This document shows positions 20,703-30,229 of a stretch of DNA of 64,000 nucleotides, piece by piece; the stretch's first letter is position 1; the number at the start of each line of letters is the position of its first letter. The notes under the pieces are model-generated. The model searched no databases, had not been told where the DNA came from, and saw only the letters and a list, made by a program, of their open reading frames with translations. The position numbers were made by a program, and so were the translations under genes. Source of the DNA: Pyralis farinalis (Eukaryota; Arthropoda; Insecta; Lepidoptera; Pyralidae); contig OX382283.1 of assembly GCA_947507595.1 (NCBI GenBank), forward strand, positions 454,001-518,000, given 5' to 3'.

Positions 20703-21998
20703 AAAAGTATCGGGAATATGTCAATAAAAAGACCCGCGTAAAAGAGGTCGTTCTAATTTTTTTACTGCATGTTGGTAGCACTGTACTGATTTAGCGCGCA
20801 AAATTTGAGCGGGATCTGTCATTTAATTTGTTTTAAACTACACTTTTTGTTGGTCATAGTTTTGAGTCCTCGGCGATTTTTACAATGGAAAATATTGTTG
20901 AACAAAGAGTGTGCCTTAAATTTTGTGTTTCAAATGATATTTCATGTGGTGAATCACTAAAAATGTTGCGAAATACCTACGGCGAATCGTGTATATCGAA
21001 AACAAGGGCTTATGAATGGTATAAGGCTTTTAAAGAAGGCCGAGAAGTAGTAGTAGACTTGCCTCGTTCTGGTAGACCTTCAACCGCTACGACCAGAGAA
21101 AACATCGACAGAATCAAGAAGCTAGTGCTCGAAAATCGACGTATGAGTCTGAGAGAGTTGGCTAGTGAGGTGAACATATCTTTTAAGTCCGTCCACAACA
21201 TTCTCATTGACATTTTAGGCATGAAACGCGTCGCCGCTCGACTAGTTCCAAAAGAGCTCAATTTTGTTCAAAAAGCGCAGCGAAAGCATGTCGCTGAAGA
21301 CATGGTTTCCCGAGCTTCTACGGATCCGACCTTTATGAAACGTATAATAACTGGCGACGAGACATGGGTTTATGAGTACGACATGCAAACAAGCCAACAG
21401 TCTTCAGAATGGCGTCTCGAAAACGAGCCGAAACCCAAAAAACCGCGGCAAAGTCGCTCCAAAATCAAGGTGATGCTGACAGTTTTTTTTGACTACCGTG
21501 GTGTGGTTCACTCCGAATTCCTTCCAGAGGGAGAAACAGTGAATAAAGAATATTATTTAGGCGTCATGAAGCGTTTGCGTGAGAGTATCCGCCGAAAACG
21601 TCCAGATTTGTGGCAACACAACTCATGGATGCTGCACCATGATAATGCACCATCACACACAGCCATTATAATGAAAAAGTTTTTAGCGAAAAATTCAACA
21701 AAAGTTCTCGACCAAGCACCGTATTCACCTGATATGGCTCCGTCTGACTTTTTTTTATTTCCCAAGTTAAAATTACCACTTCGAGGAAAACGTTTTGAGT
21801 CGATAGAAGCCATAAAAGAAAATTCGCTGAATGAGCTAAAGGCCATACCGCAAATAGCCTATGAAAAATGTATGGAAGACTGGGTGAATCGGTGGAGATG
21901 TTGTATTGCAAGCGATGGGGCCTACTTTGAAGGCGATAAAATAAATTTAGATGAATAATTTGTATTTTTTGTTTTATTGACAAATTCCCGATACTTAG
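20703..21998 (+). mobile_element. complete mariner transposon, 1296 bp
   Basis: Terminal inverted repeats of 27 bp at 20703-20729 and 21972-21998 match at 24 positions (shared core AAGTATCGGGAAT-TGTCAA). The element is flanked by the TA duplication typical of the superfamily (20701-20702 and 21999-22000). Removing it restores CTGTG-TA-CACAG, so the target was itself a 12-bp palindrome. The element has the usual mariner size and a single intact transposase gene. It sits inside a minus-strand RTE-like LINE. Confidence 0.95.
20885..21958 (+). CDS. mariner transposase, intact, DD34D
   Basis: Catalyses cut-and-paste transposition by binding the terminal repeats and joining excised ends at TA. The 357 residues are uninterrupted. 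The paired N-terminal HTH region ends in WYKAFKEGREVVVDLPRSGR (residues 45-64), typical of mariners. The linker LVPKELN at 120-126 corresponds to the WVPHEL motif. The catalytic aspartates are D158 in TGDETW, D253 in HHDNAPSHT and D288 in YSPDMAPSDFF. The last two are separated by 34 residues. The length is slightly above Mos1-type proteins (about 345). The start is the first ATG of the frame, in context TTTACAATGG, about 155 bp inside the left TIR, leaving a short leader. With matched TIRs and no stops it could still be active. Expression is unknown. Confidence 0.95.
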   Translation: MENIVEQRVCLKFCVSNDISCGESLKMLRNTYGESCISKTRAYEWYKAFKEGREVVVDLPRSGRPSTATTRENIDRIKKLVLENRRMSLRELASEVNISFKSVHNILIDILGMKRVAARLVPKELNFVQKAQRKHVAEDMVSRASTDPTFMKRIITGDETWVYEYDMQTSQQSSEWRLENEPKPKKPRQSRSKIKVMLTVFFDYRGVVHSEFLPEGETVNKEYYLGVMKRLRESIRRKRPDLWQHNSWMLHHDNAPSHTAIIMKKFLAKNSTKVLDQAPYSPDMAPSDFFLFPKLKLPLRGKRFESIEAIKENSLNELKAIPQIAYEKCMEDWVNRWRCCIASDGAYFEGDKINLDE

Positions 21999-22400
21999 TA
22001 CACAGAATGTACATCCATCGACTCCCTGCAAACCTCTCGAGCTCGTCGCTTCATCTAGCGGGGAGGTCGTCCCACACTGCGTCTACCAGTACGAGGATGA
22101 TATTTGAGAACCTTTCTTCCCCAGCGGTTGTAGGTTCTACGCCCTATGTGGCCGGTGCACTGCCTCTTCAGCTTACTTATCCTCTGGTCTATGTCGGTTA
22201 CCTTAGTTCTAATACGGATATCCTCATTTCTGAGTCTATCACGCAGAGAAACCCCGAGCATGGTTCTTTCCACAGCACGCTGAGCGACCTTGAGCTTCCC
22301 CACACGGCCCGCAGTAAGCTATTGTTTTAATAATCCTTGGGTAAAAAGCTCTTCGGGACCGCTTATACTTTTTTTGTTGAAAAATAATCAAGCATTTTAT

Positions 22401-22729
22401 GTTTTTATACAACGTCAGGAGGCGTACAAGCATACGGCCCGCCTGATCTATCGCGGTACCGTAGCTTATGAACGCTAGCAATAAATACATTACGTATTAC
22501 TCGAGCAATGCCACCTCTGCTGCTAACACAGCAGCTCCTTAGGAGTTTACTGGTGATCTCACTCACACGCAGGAACACGTCAACCCCCTATTTTCCGTGA
22601 CGTGGAGGTACTTCCTCATACGAGCAGCTTTGATGCGCCTTACACTTAATTACACCCAGACCAAAACAAACAAACGTGTTCATGCTGATAAATGTTTGTC
22701 CTGTGTGGAAATCGAACCCACGAGCGTTG
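22401..22729 (-). repeat. SINE-A copy, body and part of head
   Basis: Tail TTTTTATACAACGTCAGGAG, then CTGCTAACACAGCAGCTCCT, ACACGCAGGAACACGTCAAC, and the head start GGAAATCGAACCCACGAGCG. It is followed at 22730-22792 by a short piece of another SINE tail (GGTCTGGCTCATGGTAAGCACCGTAGC) that abuts the TTAA element. Confidence 0.8.
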
Positions 22730-24245
22730 CTTTTTTTATACCACTGACGTGCAAATCAAGCGTACGGTCTGGCTCATGGTAAGCACCGTAGCTTAAGGCG
22801 ACACATCGAAAAATTAGACCAACTTTCATCGAATAGTATAGGCTAATGACTAAACTGACGGATCTAAGATTTTAATATAAATAACTTCATTTCTTTATCT
22901 TGAATTTGCTTGCTCAAATACGCGATTGTGTAAAATTGATTCGATAATAATTACTTTCGAAAACACCTCCTGAAATTCATTATCTTTGAAATTACAACGA
23001 AGTTGTTCTGTTTATACGCTTCAAAATTACTTAAATCTATTAGTAATATCTATGTTTATAATATGGTTGCTGCATATTTTGATAAGTGAAACATGAAATT
23101 TTTTTAAAATATTTTAAGTTTCTGACAATTTCTAAGCGATCACATTCGTCTTGGGTGCTACGTGTTTTCGACCTTATTGTGCGGTAATGAGGATTATAAA
23201 CGCGTTGACTAACTACATCCAGCCAGTCCGGCTGCAGCCCGCTTCGAGGTGAGACCTATGTCGACTGTCTGCTCGAGCTCGCTCCATTAACATCGCGACA
23301 CCGAAGTTTTTATAATTAATAGTTGTAAATATTCAATATTATAGTATTTAGCGTAAGTGTATTATTATTAGATATAAGTAGTAAATAATATTATAGGTAT
23401 ATATATTTATTATACTGTTGTAATAATGGGGAACACTAAAAAGAAAATATATAGAATAAAAATACAAAGAAAATGTTCGTAGAATGACGGAGGCGAACAA
23501 GACAAGGTATTTTTTTTTTTAATTATTATATTCATTAAACATATTATAATAACATTGTGTAGACATATTTCTAGTTTTTAGAACAGTTCCTAGGTATGGT
23601 TGGCCCAAGCTATTTAATTCCTACTCAAACTTTTTTTTAATTTTGCTTACTTAATAACTCTATATAAAACTGCATTAATTAAATAAGAGTTATTTTTTGC
23701 AGGAATAAACAGTAACATTTGATAATTGGTATACATTATCCACAGGCTGACCGCGTACCTATATAGGACGTCAAACTCCTATTATGTCCATTATAATCTG
23801 ACCGAACTCCGACTTAGAAGTTGTACGTCGGTGGAGGTCAGGTTACGTTGGAAATTTATACCAATAAGGTTCGCGCTCTCAGCACATAGCAACCAGTGGA
23901 GACTCTTTATTTCTTTGTATTAAAATAAAAACTTATAAAATAGAATATTTTTGCTGTTTTGTTTTTTAGGAGAAACTTACTAAATAAACATATTCCACTA
24001 GAAGAATCACTACTCGATTTATATGCTACTTTAACGTAAGTGTCATACGGGACGACAAACTCATAGTAACCATTATAAGCTCACCGAACTCCGACTTAGA
24101 CATTGTACGTAGGTGAAGGTTAGTTTACGTTGGAAATTTATCCAATCAGAAGATAGAAAACCAGTGGAGGTTTTTTTTTTTTTTTTGTATTAAAATAATT
24201 ACTAGTAAAATAGTATATTTTGATAGTTTTTAAAAAAACTCGGTA

Positions 24246-24335
24246 TGTTTCATGTTAAAGAAGCGAGCGAGGTGTGTAAGTACCGAGTCATGTGGCGCTC
24301 ACGAGGGATTTAGCGTGAAGATATAGATAGATAGT
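24246..24335 (+). repeat. LINE family A 3' end, within TTAA element 1
   Basis: GTTAAAGAAGCGAGCGAGGT, GAGTCATGTGGCGCTCACGA and the tail GTGAAGATATAGATAGATAG. This is the family A C-terminus with its ATAG-repeat tail. The mirror copy is at 55573-55660 on the minus strand, so this insertion predates the duplication. Confidence 0.75.
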
Positions 24336-24864
24336 ATACTTATACCCATGGTACTCGTGAAAACAAATAATATTTACTATGAACCAACACTGAAAACACA
24401 AAAAAATCATCTATTCTATACATTGTGGTTAGTATTGAACTATTGTACGGATTAGATTTATTTTGCAACATCAGAGATGGTCCTGGTTCTTTCTTCTTGA
24501 GAGTTTAATAAATAACAAGGAAACGTACAACAATACAAAACACAGAGTATACATAAGTAAAATACAATAAATGTCATTATACTGAAGTTAAAGTTATGAA
24601 ACAGCAAGAAAATCATTTGTCACATGTTTTTTTTAAATATGAATAGATTATAATATCTATTTGTATATATGTATATTAGGATGTCCCTTATTTTTCAAAG
24701 TTTTTATTTTCTAACGCATATGTCTTAGTTTTGTTCATTTGCTTTTAAAACACTCGGAAATTAATTTTTAACTTATTTGGATTACGATAATCCGTGCCGA
24801 ATTACATCGAAACATGTTCATACAAGTTGCGCGGCAGTGCCGCACGTACTCGCGGTATTCATTT

Positions 24865-25866
24865 GTTCAAATTCAAAGTCAAAATCTTTTTATTCCGTAA
24901 AAATGGCTACATTTGTTTGGAATCGTCACATTTTTTTCCCCTACCGTGCAGTTTATGACTAGGTGAGCACTGATAAAAATACTGCCAAAAAACTCAGGCA
25001 TCCCTCTTTTGGTATCCAAACAAATTTACATATTTTGTTAATTACATTATAATTGGATCGACTCACTCCCAGGCATTTTTATCATTAATATAATCAGATA
25101 CTTTATAATATGCCCTGCTACACAATTTGGCTTTAATAGTAGTTTTAAATTTGTTTATTGACAAATCTCTTATATCGCTGGGAAGTTTGTTATAGAACCG
25201 TATACATTGCCCCATAAAATAATTACTTGTTTTGTGGAGACGGCTTGCATATAACACAAGATTATGCTTATATCTAGTATTTATGCTATGAGTATCACTC
25301 TTTTTACAAAATGAGTCTATGTTTTTATGGACATACAAAAGATTTTCATAGATATATTACGATGCGACTGTTAAAATATTTATTTCTTTGAATTTTTCTC
25401 TAAGGCTCTCCCGGGGACCAAGTTTGTAGATAGCTCTTATGGCTCTCTTTTGCAATAAAAAGATGGTGTTAATATCCGCGGAGTTACCCCAAAGAAGAAT
25501 TCCATATGACATAATACTATGAAAGTAGCTGAAATAAACTATTCTAGCCGTATCAATATCAGTGAGCCGTCTAATAGTTTTCACTGCATAAGCTGCAGAA
25601 CTTAGTTTTCCTGATAATTTTTCAATTTGTGGGCCCCTTTGTAGTCTGGAGTCAATTGTTATACCCAAGAACACAGTTGTCTCCACAGAGGCTAAATTAG
25701 TTCCATTAACATGTACATTGGTAGCCACCTGTCTTACATTAGGTGTTGAGAACTTACTTACTTTAGTCTTTTTATCATTTAAAAGCAGATTATTAACACT
25801 AAACCAAAGAATAACTTTAGTGAGAGCATCGTTAACTTCGTCATAATTACCTAACCGTCTATTAAT
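24865..25866 (-). pseudogene. LINE family E, C-terminal third, within TTAA element 1
   Basis: The minus-strand coding begins near the end of the RT domain (ILWFSVNNLLLNDKKTK), continues in the open stretch at 25357-25728 with VFLGITIDSRLQRGP, RIVYFSYFHSIMSYGILLWG and LLQKRAIRAIYKLG, and resumes at 25063-25338 with HSINTRYKHNL and IRFYNKLPSDIRDLS. This is the jockey/CR1-type post-RT layout. The 3' end at about 24865 carries the AATTCAAAGTCAAAATCTTT signature on the plus strand. It is 5'-truncated and has one in-frame break. The identical insertion is present in copy 2 (54062-55060, plus). Confidence 0.85.
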
Positions 25867-26099
25867 TTTGAATGTCAGTTATTCTCGTGATTAATACGTA
25901 ATGTTTTAACTTTTATAAGATGGCACTGGAATTGAGAAGCAATAAATCAAGTATTTTCTTAGTTGGAGACGTAAATTATCAAATAATAGGTTTTCAAAAT
26001 TACAGTCTAACCGTCATGTTCTTCCTGTACTTTTTTATAAAATTCGCGAAGTTAAATTGACTGTTAGTGAAAGCGCATACCTAGTCATTTGAGAGTGTA

Positions 26100-27090
26100 T
26101 TATATTTAGGGAAAAAGCTAGGATCCCTACCAGAGATATACCTAACTGTGTAAAATAACTTGTGAATCTTCACCAGGAGGGAGTTGCAAAAAATTTCCAA
26201 AAAAATACAAGATGTTTACAAGCGCCGTGAGGACTTTCAAAATAATTTAGATAGTTTATTCGATATAGCACACGCTGATGCTTTAGAACGGATTACAATA
26301 GAAGAAGACAAAATATTAATATAAATAATTCAGGATGTTTAGCAGGCGCACAAAAAAAAGTTAGCCGAAAAAGAAGAAATGACCAAACAGAGAAAATTAA
26401 AAGAAGAGAAAAAAAGACATGACCAAATGTGTTACGAGGAAGAAAGACTTTATCACGCCTATGTTAGTTGCAGATTTAGATAGATCTCAATTAAGCATAA
26501 GGGATTCTGTCTATATACACCGGGCTGTAGTAGAAGCACTAGATTTTAGCTGTGATGATTTACCGATAAACAAATCGTCTATCAACGCATTAGCACTCAG
26601 AGTAGAAAAGAGAGAGCGGAATCTATAAAATCAGATTTTCAAAATAATATGTCTAAAAGGGTGACCGTTTACTGGAATGGGAAATTGTTACCTGGTCTGG
26701 ACGTGAGAAGCCCTAAAGAAGAACGCCTGCCAATTTTAATTTCATTTAGAGAAAATGAACAACTTCTGGCTGTACCCAAACTAGAGAGCTCTTCCGGCCA
26801 GGATCAAGGTAAAGCTGTGTCAAATCGAATCAAAAATCCACCAAGTCACAAGCAGCCCTGATATCCCAATGTTCAAAAAATTTAGAGACGACTGGAAAAC
26901 TATTAATCCTGCTGCTATTCAATCGTACACCGATATTGTCACAAAACATTTTGGTAATACAATAATAAAAGAATTGTTGATATTTTATAATCAAGAATTA
27001 CAAAAAAACATTGTACGTGACGATTATCGGGAAGTAATTGAACTATCCATTATATTCCTAGGAGGAGATAATGAGAAAAAATATCAGCCA
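26100..27090 (+). pseudogene. transposon-encoded protein with HWDGK/RDDYxEL-type blocks, broken
   Basis: Three consecutive open pieces form one decayed gene. Around 26210-26320 a frame reads like FQNNLDSLFDIAHADALER. The 26419-26628 piece carries ITPMLVADLDRSQLSIRDS and the 26649-26861 piece VYWNGKLLPGLDVRSPKEER and ERLPILISF. The 26869-27096 piece carries MFKKFRDDWKTINP and RDDYREVIELSIIFLGG. From memory, arthropod and other invertebrate genomes encode a transposon-associated protein family with the order LDRC-VS-R, HWDGK, DTT-SNTG, RDDY-ELLEL-IIFLGG, PGA-H-ARWMAK. Here the central DTT-SNTG segment is absent between SHK and P, in both copies, and the PGA-H-ARWMAK end is missing from this copy. 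Function is inferred only: the element's own transposase, non-functional. Confidence 0.6.
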
Positions 27091-27207
27091 TTATGACACT
27101 CGAACATATGTGCCCGAATCAACAAATGGCCCGCTTTAGCCTCTCGATAAACAATGTTGTATTATGTAGCTGGTGTTTCATTCTTCTTAAGGGGGATACA
27201 TGCCATC

Positions 27208-27540
27208 CAGTGGCGCCTCAAGGAATAAAATATCGTATCATAGCGTGGAAGATAAACATTATAAAGTCCTGTGTTGCGTGTGTTACAAATACAATAACGT
27301 ACTTTTACGTCATTAAACCAACAATTGAAATGTTTTGCTTTCGTTGTTATAGGCAATAATAATTGCCAAAAACGGCCTCTTTTAGCACTTTTGCTTATAA
27401 CAACGATAGTGGAATATTTTGAGTGTTGGTTTAATGACGTAAAAATACTTTACTATCTTCGTAATAAATGCAACATAGGATTTCATAATGTTTATCTTCT
27501 ATGCTATGATATGATTTTTTATTCAATGAGGGCGCCACTG
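27208..27540. mobile_element. palindromic MITE, 333 bp, inside TTAA element 1
   Basis: Starts CAGTGGCGCCTCAAGGAATA and ends ATTCAATGAGGGCGCCACTG, with inverted arms of about 150 bp each (27208-27360 and 27388-27540) that are similar but not identical. Landmark pairs are ACGTCATTAAACCAACA and TGTTGGTTTAATGACGTA. No coding capacity. It is absent from copy 2, so it may have arrived after the two TTAA copies separated. The copies also differ around it in other ways. Confidence 0.75.
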
Positions 27541-28015
27541 AACGAGACCTAAGTAAGAACATCATAGATACCGAGACATGTTAACTTGTAGAGATATAAA
27601 CATAAAACGATGTCATTGATTTCTCTTTCAATAAACTTTTAAAAGTGAATACGTTTCTGTAGTTTTTTATTACTATTATTACTATTGTTTTCCGTCTAGC
27701 TTAAATAAATATGTTTGGTTCAGTATGTATAAAGCTAAATAATAATTAAATCAATATTTTTTATTAAATATTGATATTATAATTTTGTTTTAGGTGTGAC
27801 GCGACTCCGTAGCTTTTCTGTTCGTTTGCATTGACTATACGTTGACCCCAGGTTACCTATTAGGCGCTAATTTCAAATTTTACAAATCGAGCGTAGAGTG
27901 TCACTTGAGGGGCGCGGGGTGATTGGGCGGAGCCATTTTAAAGCTTCACGATCGAGGTGTCGCCTTAAGGATGTAGGTAGTGTATGGTGTCATAGTAGCG
28001 TAACAGCGCGTCCAC

Positions 28016-28042
28016 CGCTGCGTCACCGAGTTAGTCAAAACA
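28016..28042 (-). repeat. SINE head fragment
   Basis: GCTGCGTCACCGAGTTAGTC is the reverse complement of the tRNA-like SINE head. Only about 27 bp remain. Confidence 0.5.
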
Positions 28043-28224
28043 TAACATAAATTTTATTGACCCTGTGGTGTTAAACTTACCATCAGGTTACCCACATGCT
28101 CGTTTGCCCCCCTCTAATGTAATTATATATATTTATTATTATATATTATTAGATATATATATGACAATTGTGTGACAAAAAATCGTTACGCTTTAAAATT
28201 TTGTTTTTTTTTTTTTAATCGAAA

Positions 28225-28275
28225 TCAGTATTTTCGCCAAATCTTAATCTTAGGCAGCGGACCCCACACATCCGA
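28225..28275 (-). repeat. interspersed repeat G fragment
   Basis: CAGTATTTTCGCCAAATCTT and AGGCAGCGGACCCC are the reverse complement of the central part of the repeat at 31715-31900. Confidence 0.6.
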
Positions 28276-28519
28276 ATGGCGAATTCGAGGATACAATGGT
28301 AAGAAAACTAAATGGACAACTGCATCGTGCACTTCGAGACAACTTCAGAAAGCTACAGCGGCTGAAGGGTATTTGTTGCGCTTAGCACGCGAGAGGAAAT
28401 CAATACCTCACCAAATATCGCGGCGGAGGTGCGCTCCCTCTGCCCGTGCCCTCTGGATGTCTATCATACGTCTTTAATACACACGTATATAGAACAGTGT
28501 GTCAACTAGCGCACCTAGG

Positions 28520-28605
28520 ACCTTTCGGTCATTAGAACACGAGAAGAGCTATAAATGTTAAAGTGAGGTGTGTACAACCGAGTCTCGGTTCTTTCTGCCT
28601 ACTTG
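28520..28605 (+). repeat. LINE family A 3' end fragment
   Basis: AGAGCTATAAATGTTAAAGT, GTGTACAACCGAGTCTCGGT and CTTTCTGCCTAC correspond to the family A C-terminus (RAMNVKE... LSAY). Confidence 0.55.
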
Positions 28606-28693
28606 ACTGATTGCCGTGATAATAATATGTACTGTTTAAACTCCTTTGAGTTTTGTTGTGTTCTTGCGAGAGGTTTCGTTTGCGAGTAAATTT

Positions 28694-28724
28694 GACGAGT
28701 TCGGTGGCGCAGTGGTGAAACGCA
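28694..28724 (+). repeat. SINE head only
   Basis: GACGAGTTCGGTGGCGCAGT followed by GGTGAAACGC, the A-box half of the tRNA-like head, then an ATTGAATTGG simple repeat. 3'-truncated. Confidence 0.65.
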
Positions 28725-29067
28725 TTGAATTGGATTGAATTGAATATTTTATTTGCGTTAAAAGTGGTTACAATGTTACATACGGTGGAATTATTAATAA
28801 TGATAAGAATCACACTTTTAGTATTTTTATACATGCAAATATTTTTCTATAAATTACAATTTAAATTACAAAATGTCAAAAATAAAAGAGATGAAAATGA
28901 ATGTCAATAATTAAAAATTATGCAAATCACAACCATTAAAATATGAACACAAGGCTCATATTGTGTCTGTCAAGTACTACGTAACTGCATAGTAACACTT
29001 TTCTAACAGGAACTGTGCACGGCACCGTTAACAATATAATTTTTTTAAAGCACTGTTTCTTTGAGAT

Positions 29068-29262
29068 CAACTCTAGGGAAGTACCTCGACCTTACAGAAA
29101 ACCGAAATATAACAACTCTTAAGAGGGTTGTTGTGCTCCTGCGTGTGTGCGAGGTCACCAGTAAGCTCCTAAGGAGTTGCTGTGTTAGCAGCAGTTCATA
29201 GGCTACGGTAACCGTATCGCATCAGATGAGCCGTTTGACTGTATGCCTGCCGAGATCATAAT
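29068..29262 (+). repeat. SINE-A body and tail
   Basis: GGGAAGTACCTCGACCTTAC, GCGAGGTCACCAGTAAGCTC, CTAAGGAGTTGCTGTGTTAG and TTCATAGGCTACGGTAACCG. The head is missing. A short extra SINE-like piece (GTTGCCGTGTTAGCGGC) follows near 29305. Confidence 0.75.
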
Positions 29263-29435
29263 AAAAAAGGTTGCCAATAGTCTCCTGAAAAGTTGCCGTG
29301 TTAGCGGCTACACGGGAGCTATGCGATACTCTTGTATTGCCATATAGAAAACCTCTTCTCTCTTAATTCAAGTACACCTTGCCTTGCAATAAAAGCGGTA
29401 TAATCATTATTTTTGTATCGTTGTATTGACATTTT

Positions 29436-29700
29436 ACCAGAGGGAGACTTTGTACAGGAGTCGTCTGCGCGGGTACCTCTGTCTCACCTATCTGTACCGC
29501 CAACCAGCTATATTTATATAGCCGTGTTCCGGTTTGAAGGGTGAGATATGGCAGACAAATTACTGGATACTGTGACGAAACAGCTTTAGGTCACAAGATT
29601 GGCAGCGCGCGAGTAACATCCCCGTGGTGTTGCGAGCGTCAATAGGTTGCGGAGAGCGCTTACCATCTAATGCGGGCCGCATGCTTGTTTGCCAATCTAG
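29436..29700 (+). repeat. second SINE-like repeat, copy 1
   Basis: CCAGAGGGAGACTTTGTACA, GCGCGGGTACCTCTGTCTCA, TCCGGTTTGAAGGGTGAGAT and GTAACATCCCCGTGGTGTTG. Its last 70 bp (GCGAGCGTCAATAGGTTGCG ... GGGCCGCATGCTTGTTTGCC) align block for block with the SINE-A tail. An almost identical copy lies inverted at 45668-45932. It has no recognisable tRNA head. Confidence 0.75.
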
Positions 29701-29807
29701 TTGTATCAAAAAAATACGGGTAATATGAGAAAGAAAAATGAAAAATATGGAAAATGCAATACAAAAACGATTTGTTTAAAAATAGAAGATAATGTCTAAA
29801 TGTGCTA

Positions 29808-29880
29808 AAGAATTTTCAGGAACACCGTTCCTATATGAATTCTATATGTTTGTCCGTGCGTTTGTCTGTCGCTTTTTTCG
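29808..29880 (+). repeat. AGGAACACCGTTCCT repeat end
   Basis: Same block as 20-125, on the opposite strand: AGGAACACCGTTCCTATATG then TGTCTGTCGCTTTTTTCG. A third partial copy is at 29938-29962. Confidence 0.6.
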
Positions 29881-30037
29881 AAAATACGAATTTTGAATTC
29901 AGATTCGGATTCAGCATAAAAAAGTAGAATGTAGGAATGTTCAGGAACACCGTTCCTATCTTTTAAGGAAAATGGTCAAATTACCGACAAATAAAAAAAA
30001 AAATGTATTGTTATATATATAATTGACGATCCAGATG

Positions 30038-30226
30038 TTCAACTGGCAATGCATTCTCAACTCGTTATCTTTTATCTTTATCCTAGTGATCTCGATTTCA
30101 CCTTCTGCAAAATCACTACCCATTGATATTCGTCAATTCTTAAATAAGCTTTTTTTCAGTGAGTTTGGTGACAGTCTTTATGACGTGCCTTATGAAGACG
30201 CCGTTGGAAAAGGACAGAACAAAAGG
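30038..30226 (+). CDS. candidate first coding exon of a secreted peptide precursor
   Basis: From the ATG at 30038 (the frame also has an upstream ATG at 30023) the translation starts MFNWQCILNSL, continues into a strongly hydrophobic FIFILVISISP and then PSAKS-LPIDIRQFL. This is the shape of a signal peptide with cleavage near SAKS. The mature part is short, acidic (EFGDSLYDVPYEDA) and ends at a dibasic KR directly overlapping AAAAG-GTAATC, a usable splice donor at 30227. A TA-rich TATA-like stretch lies at about 30010-30022. The hormone was not recognised and no second exon could be placed, so this may be a chance open frame in repeat-rich DNA. Confidence 0.4.
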
Positions 30227-30229
30227 TAA

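Larger units (their letters stand above)
20597..22330 (-). pseudogene. RTE-like LINE 3' end interrupted by mariner (family B)
   Basis: The minus strand from about 22330 reads GKLKVAQRAVERTMLGVSL, RDRLRNEDIRIRTKVTDI and HIGRRTYNRWGRKVL, then GRRSVGRPPR. After a stop and a frameshift comes AGSRWM. There the mariner (20703-21998) interrupts it. On the far side the frame resumes with an LWRG--AYVQQWTSTG-type ending, followed by the ATCATCATC tract at about 20600-20616 that marks the LINE 3' tail. The LINE was already in place, and possibly already decayed, when mariner inserted. Confidence 0.85.
22793..27968 (+). mobile_element. TTAA-flanked composite DNA transposon, copy 1
   Basis: Bounded by TTAA on both sides (22793-22796 and 27965-27968), with inverted ends GGCGACACATCG at 22797 and CGAGGTGTCGCC ending at 27964 (one mismatch in 12). 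A TTAA target duplication is characteristic of piggyBac and Kolobok superfamilies. Which one applies here is undetermined. Contents in order: a non-coding left arm, two related sub-terminal segments (about 23767-23925 and 24042-24180), a LINE A scrap, a truncated LINE E, a broken transposon protein gene, a palindromic MITE, and a right arm (27660-27964). About 4.3 kb of it (22797-27085) is repeated in reverse at 52770-57109. Confidence 0.8.

Noticed and set aside
21010..22031. minus-strand frames of 83-121 codons opposite the mariner gene
   Set aside because: Antisense shadows of the intact transposase.
23726..23923. 65-codon open frame duplicated at 55984-56181
   Set aside because: Conserved only because it lies in the duplicated non-coding arm of the TTAA elements. 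No protein features, and the related segment at 24042 does not keep the frame.
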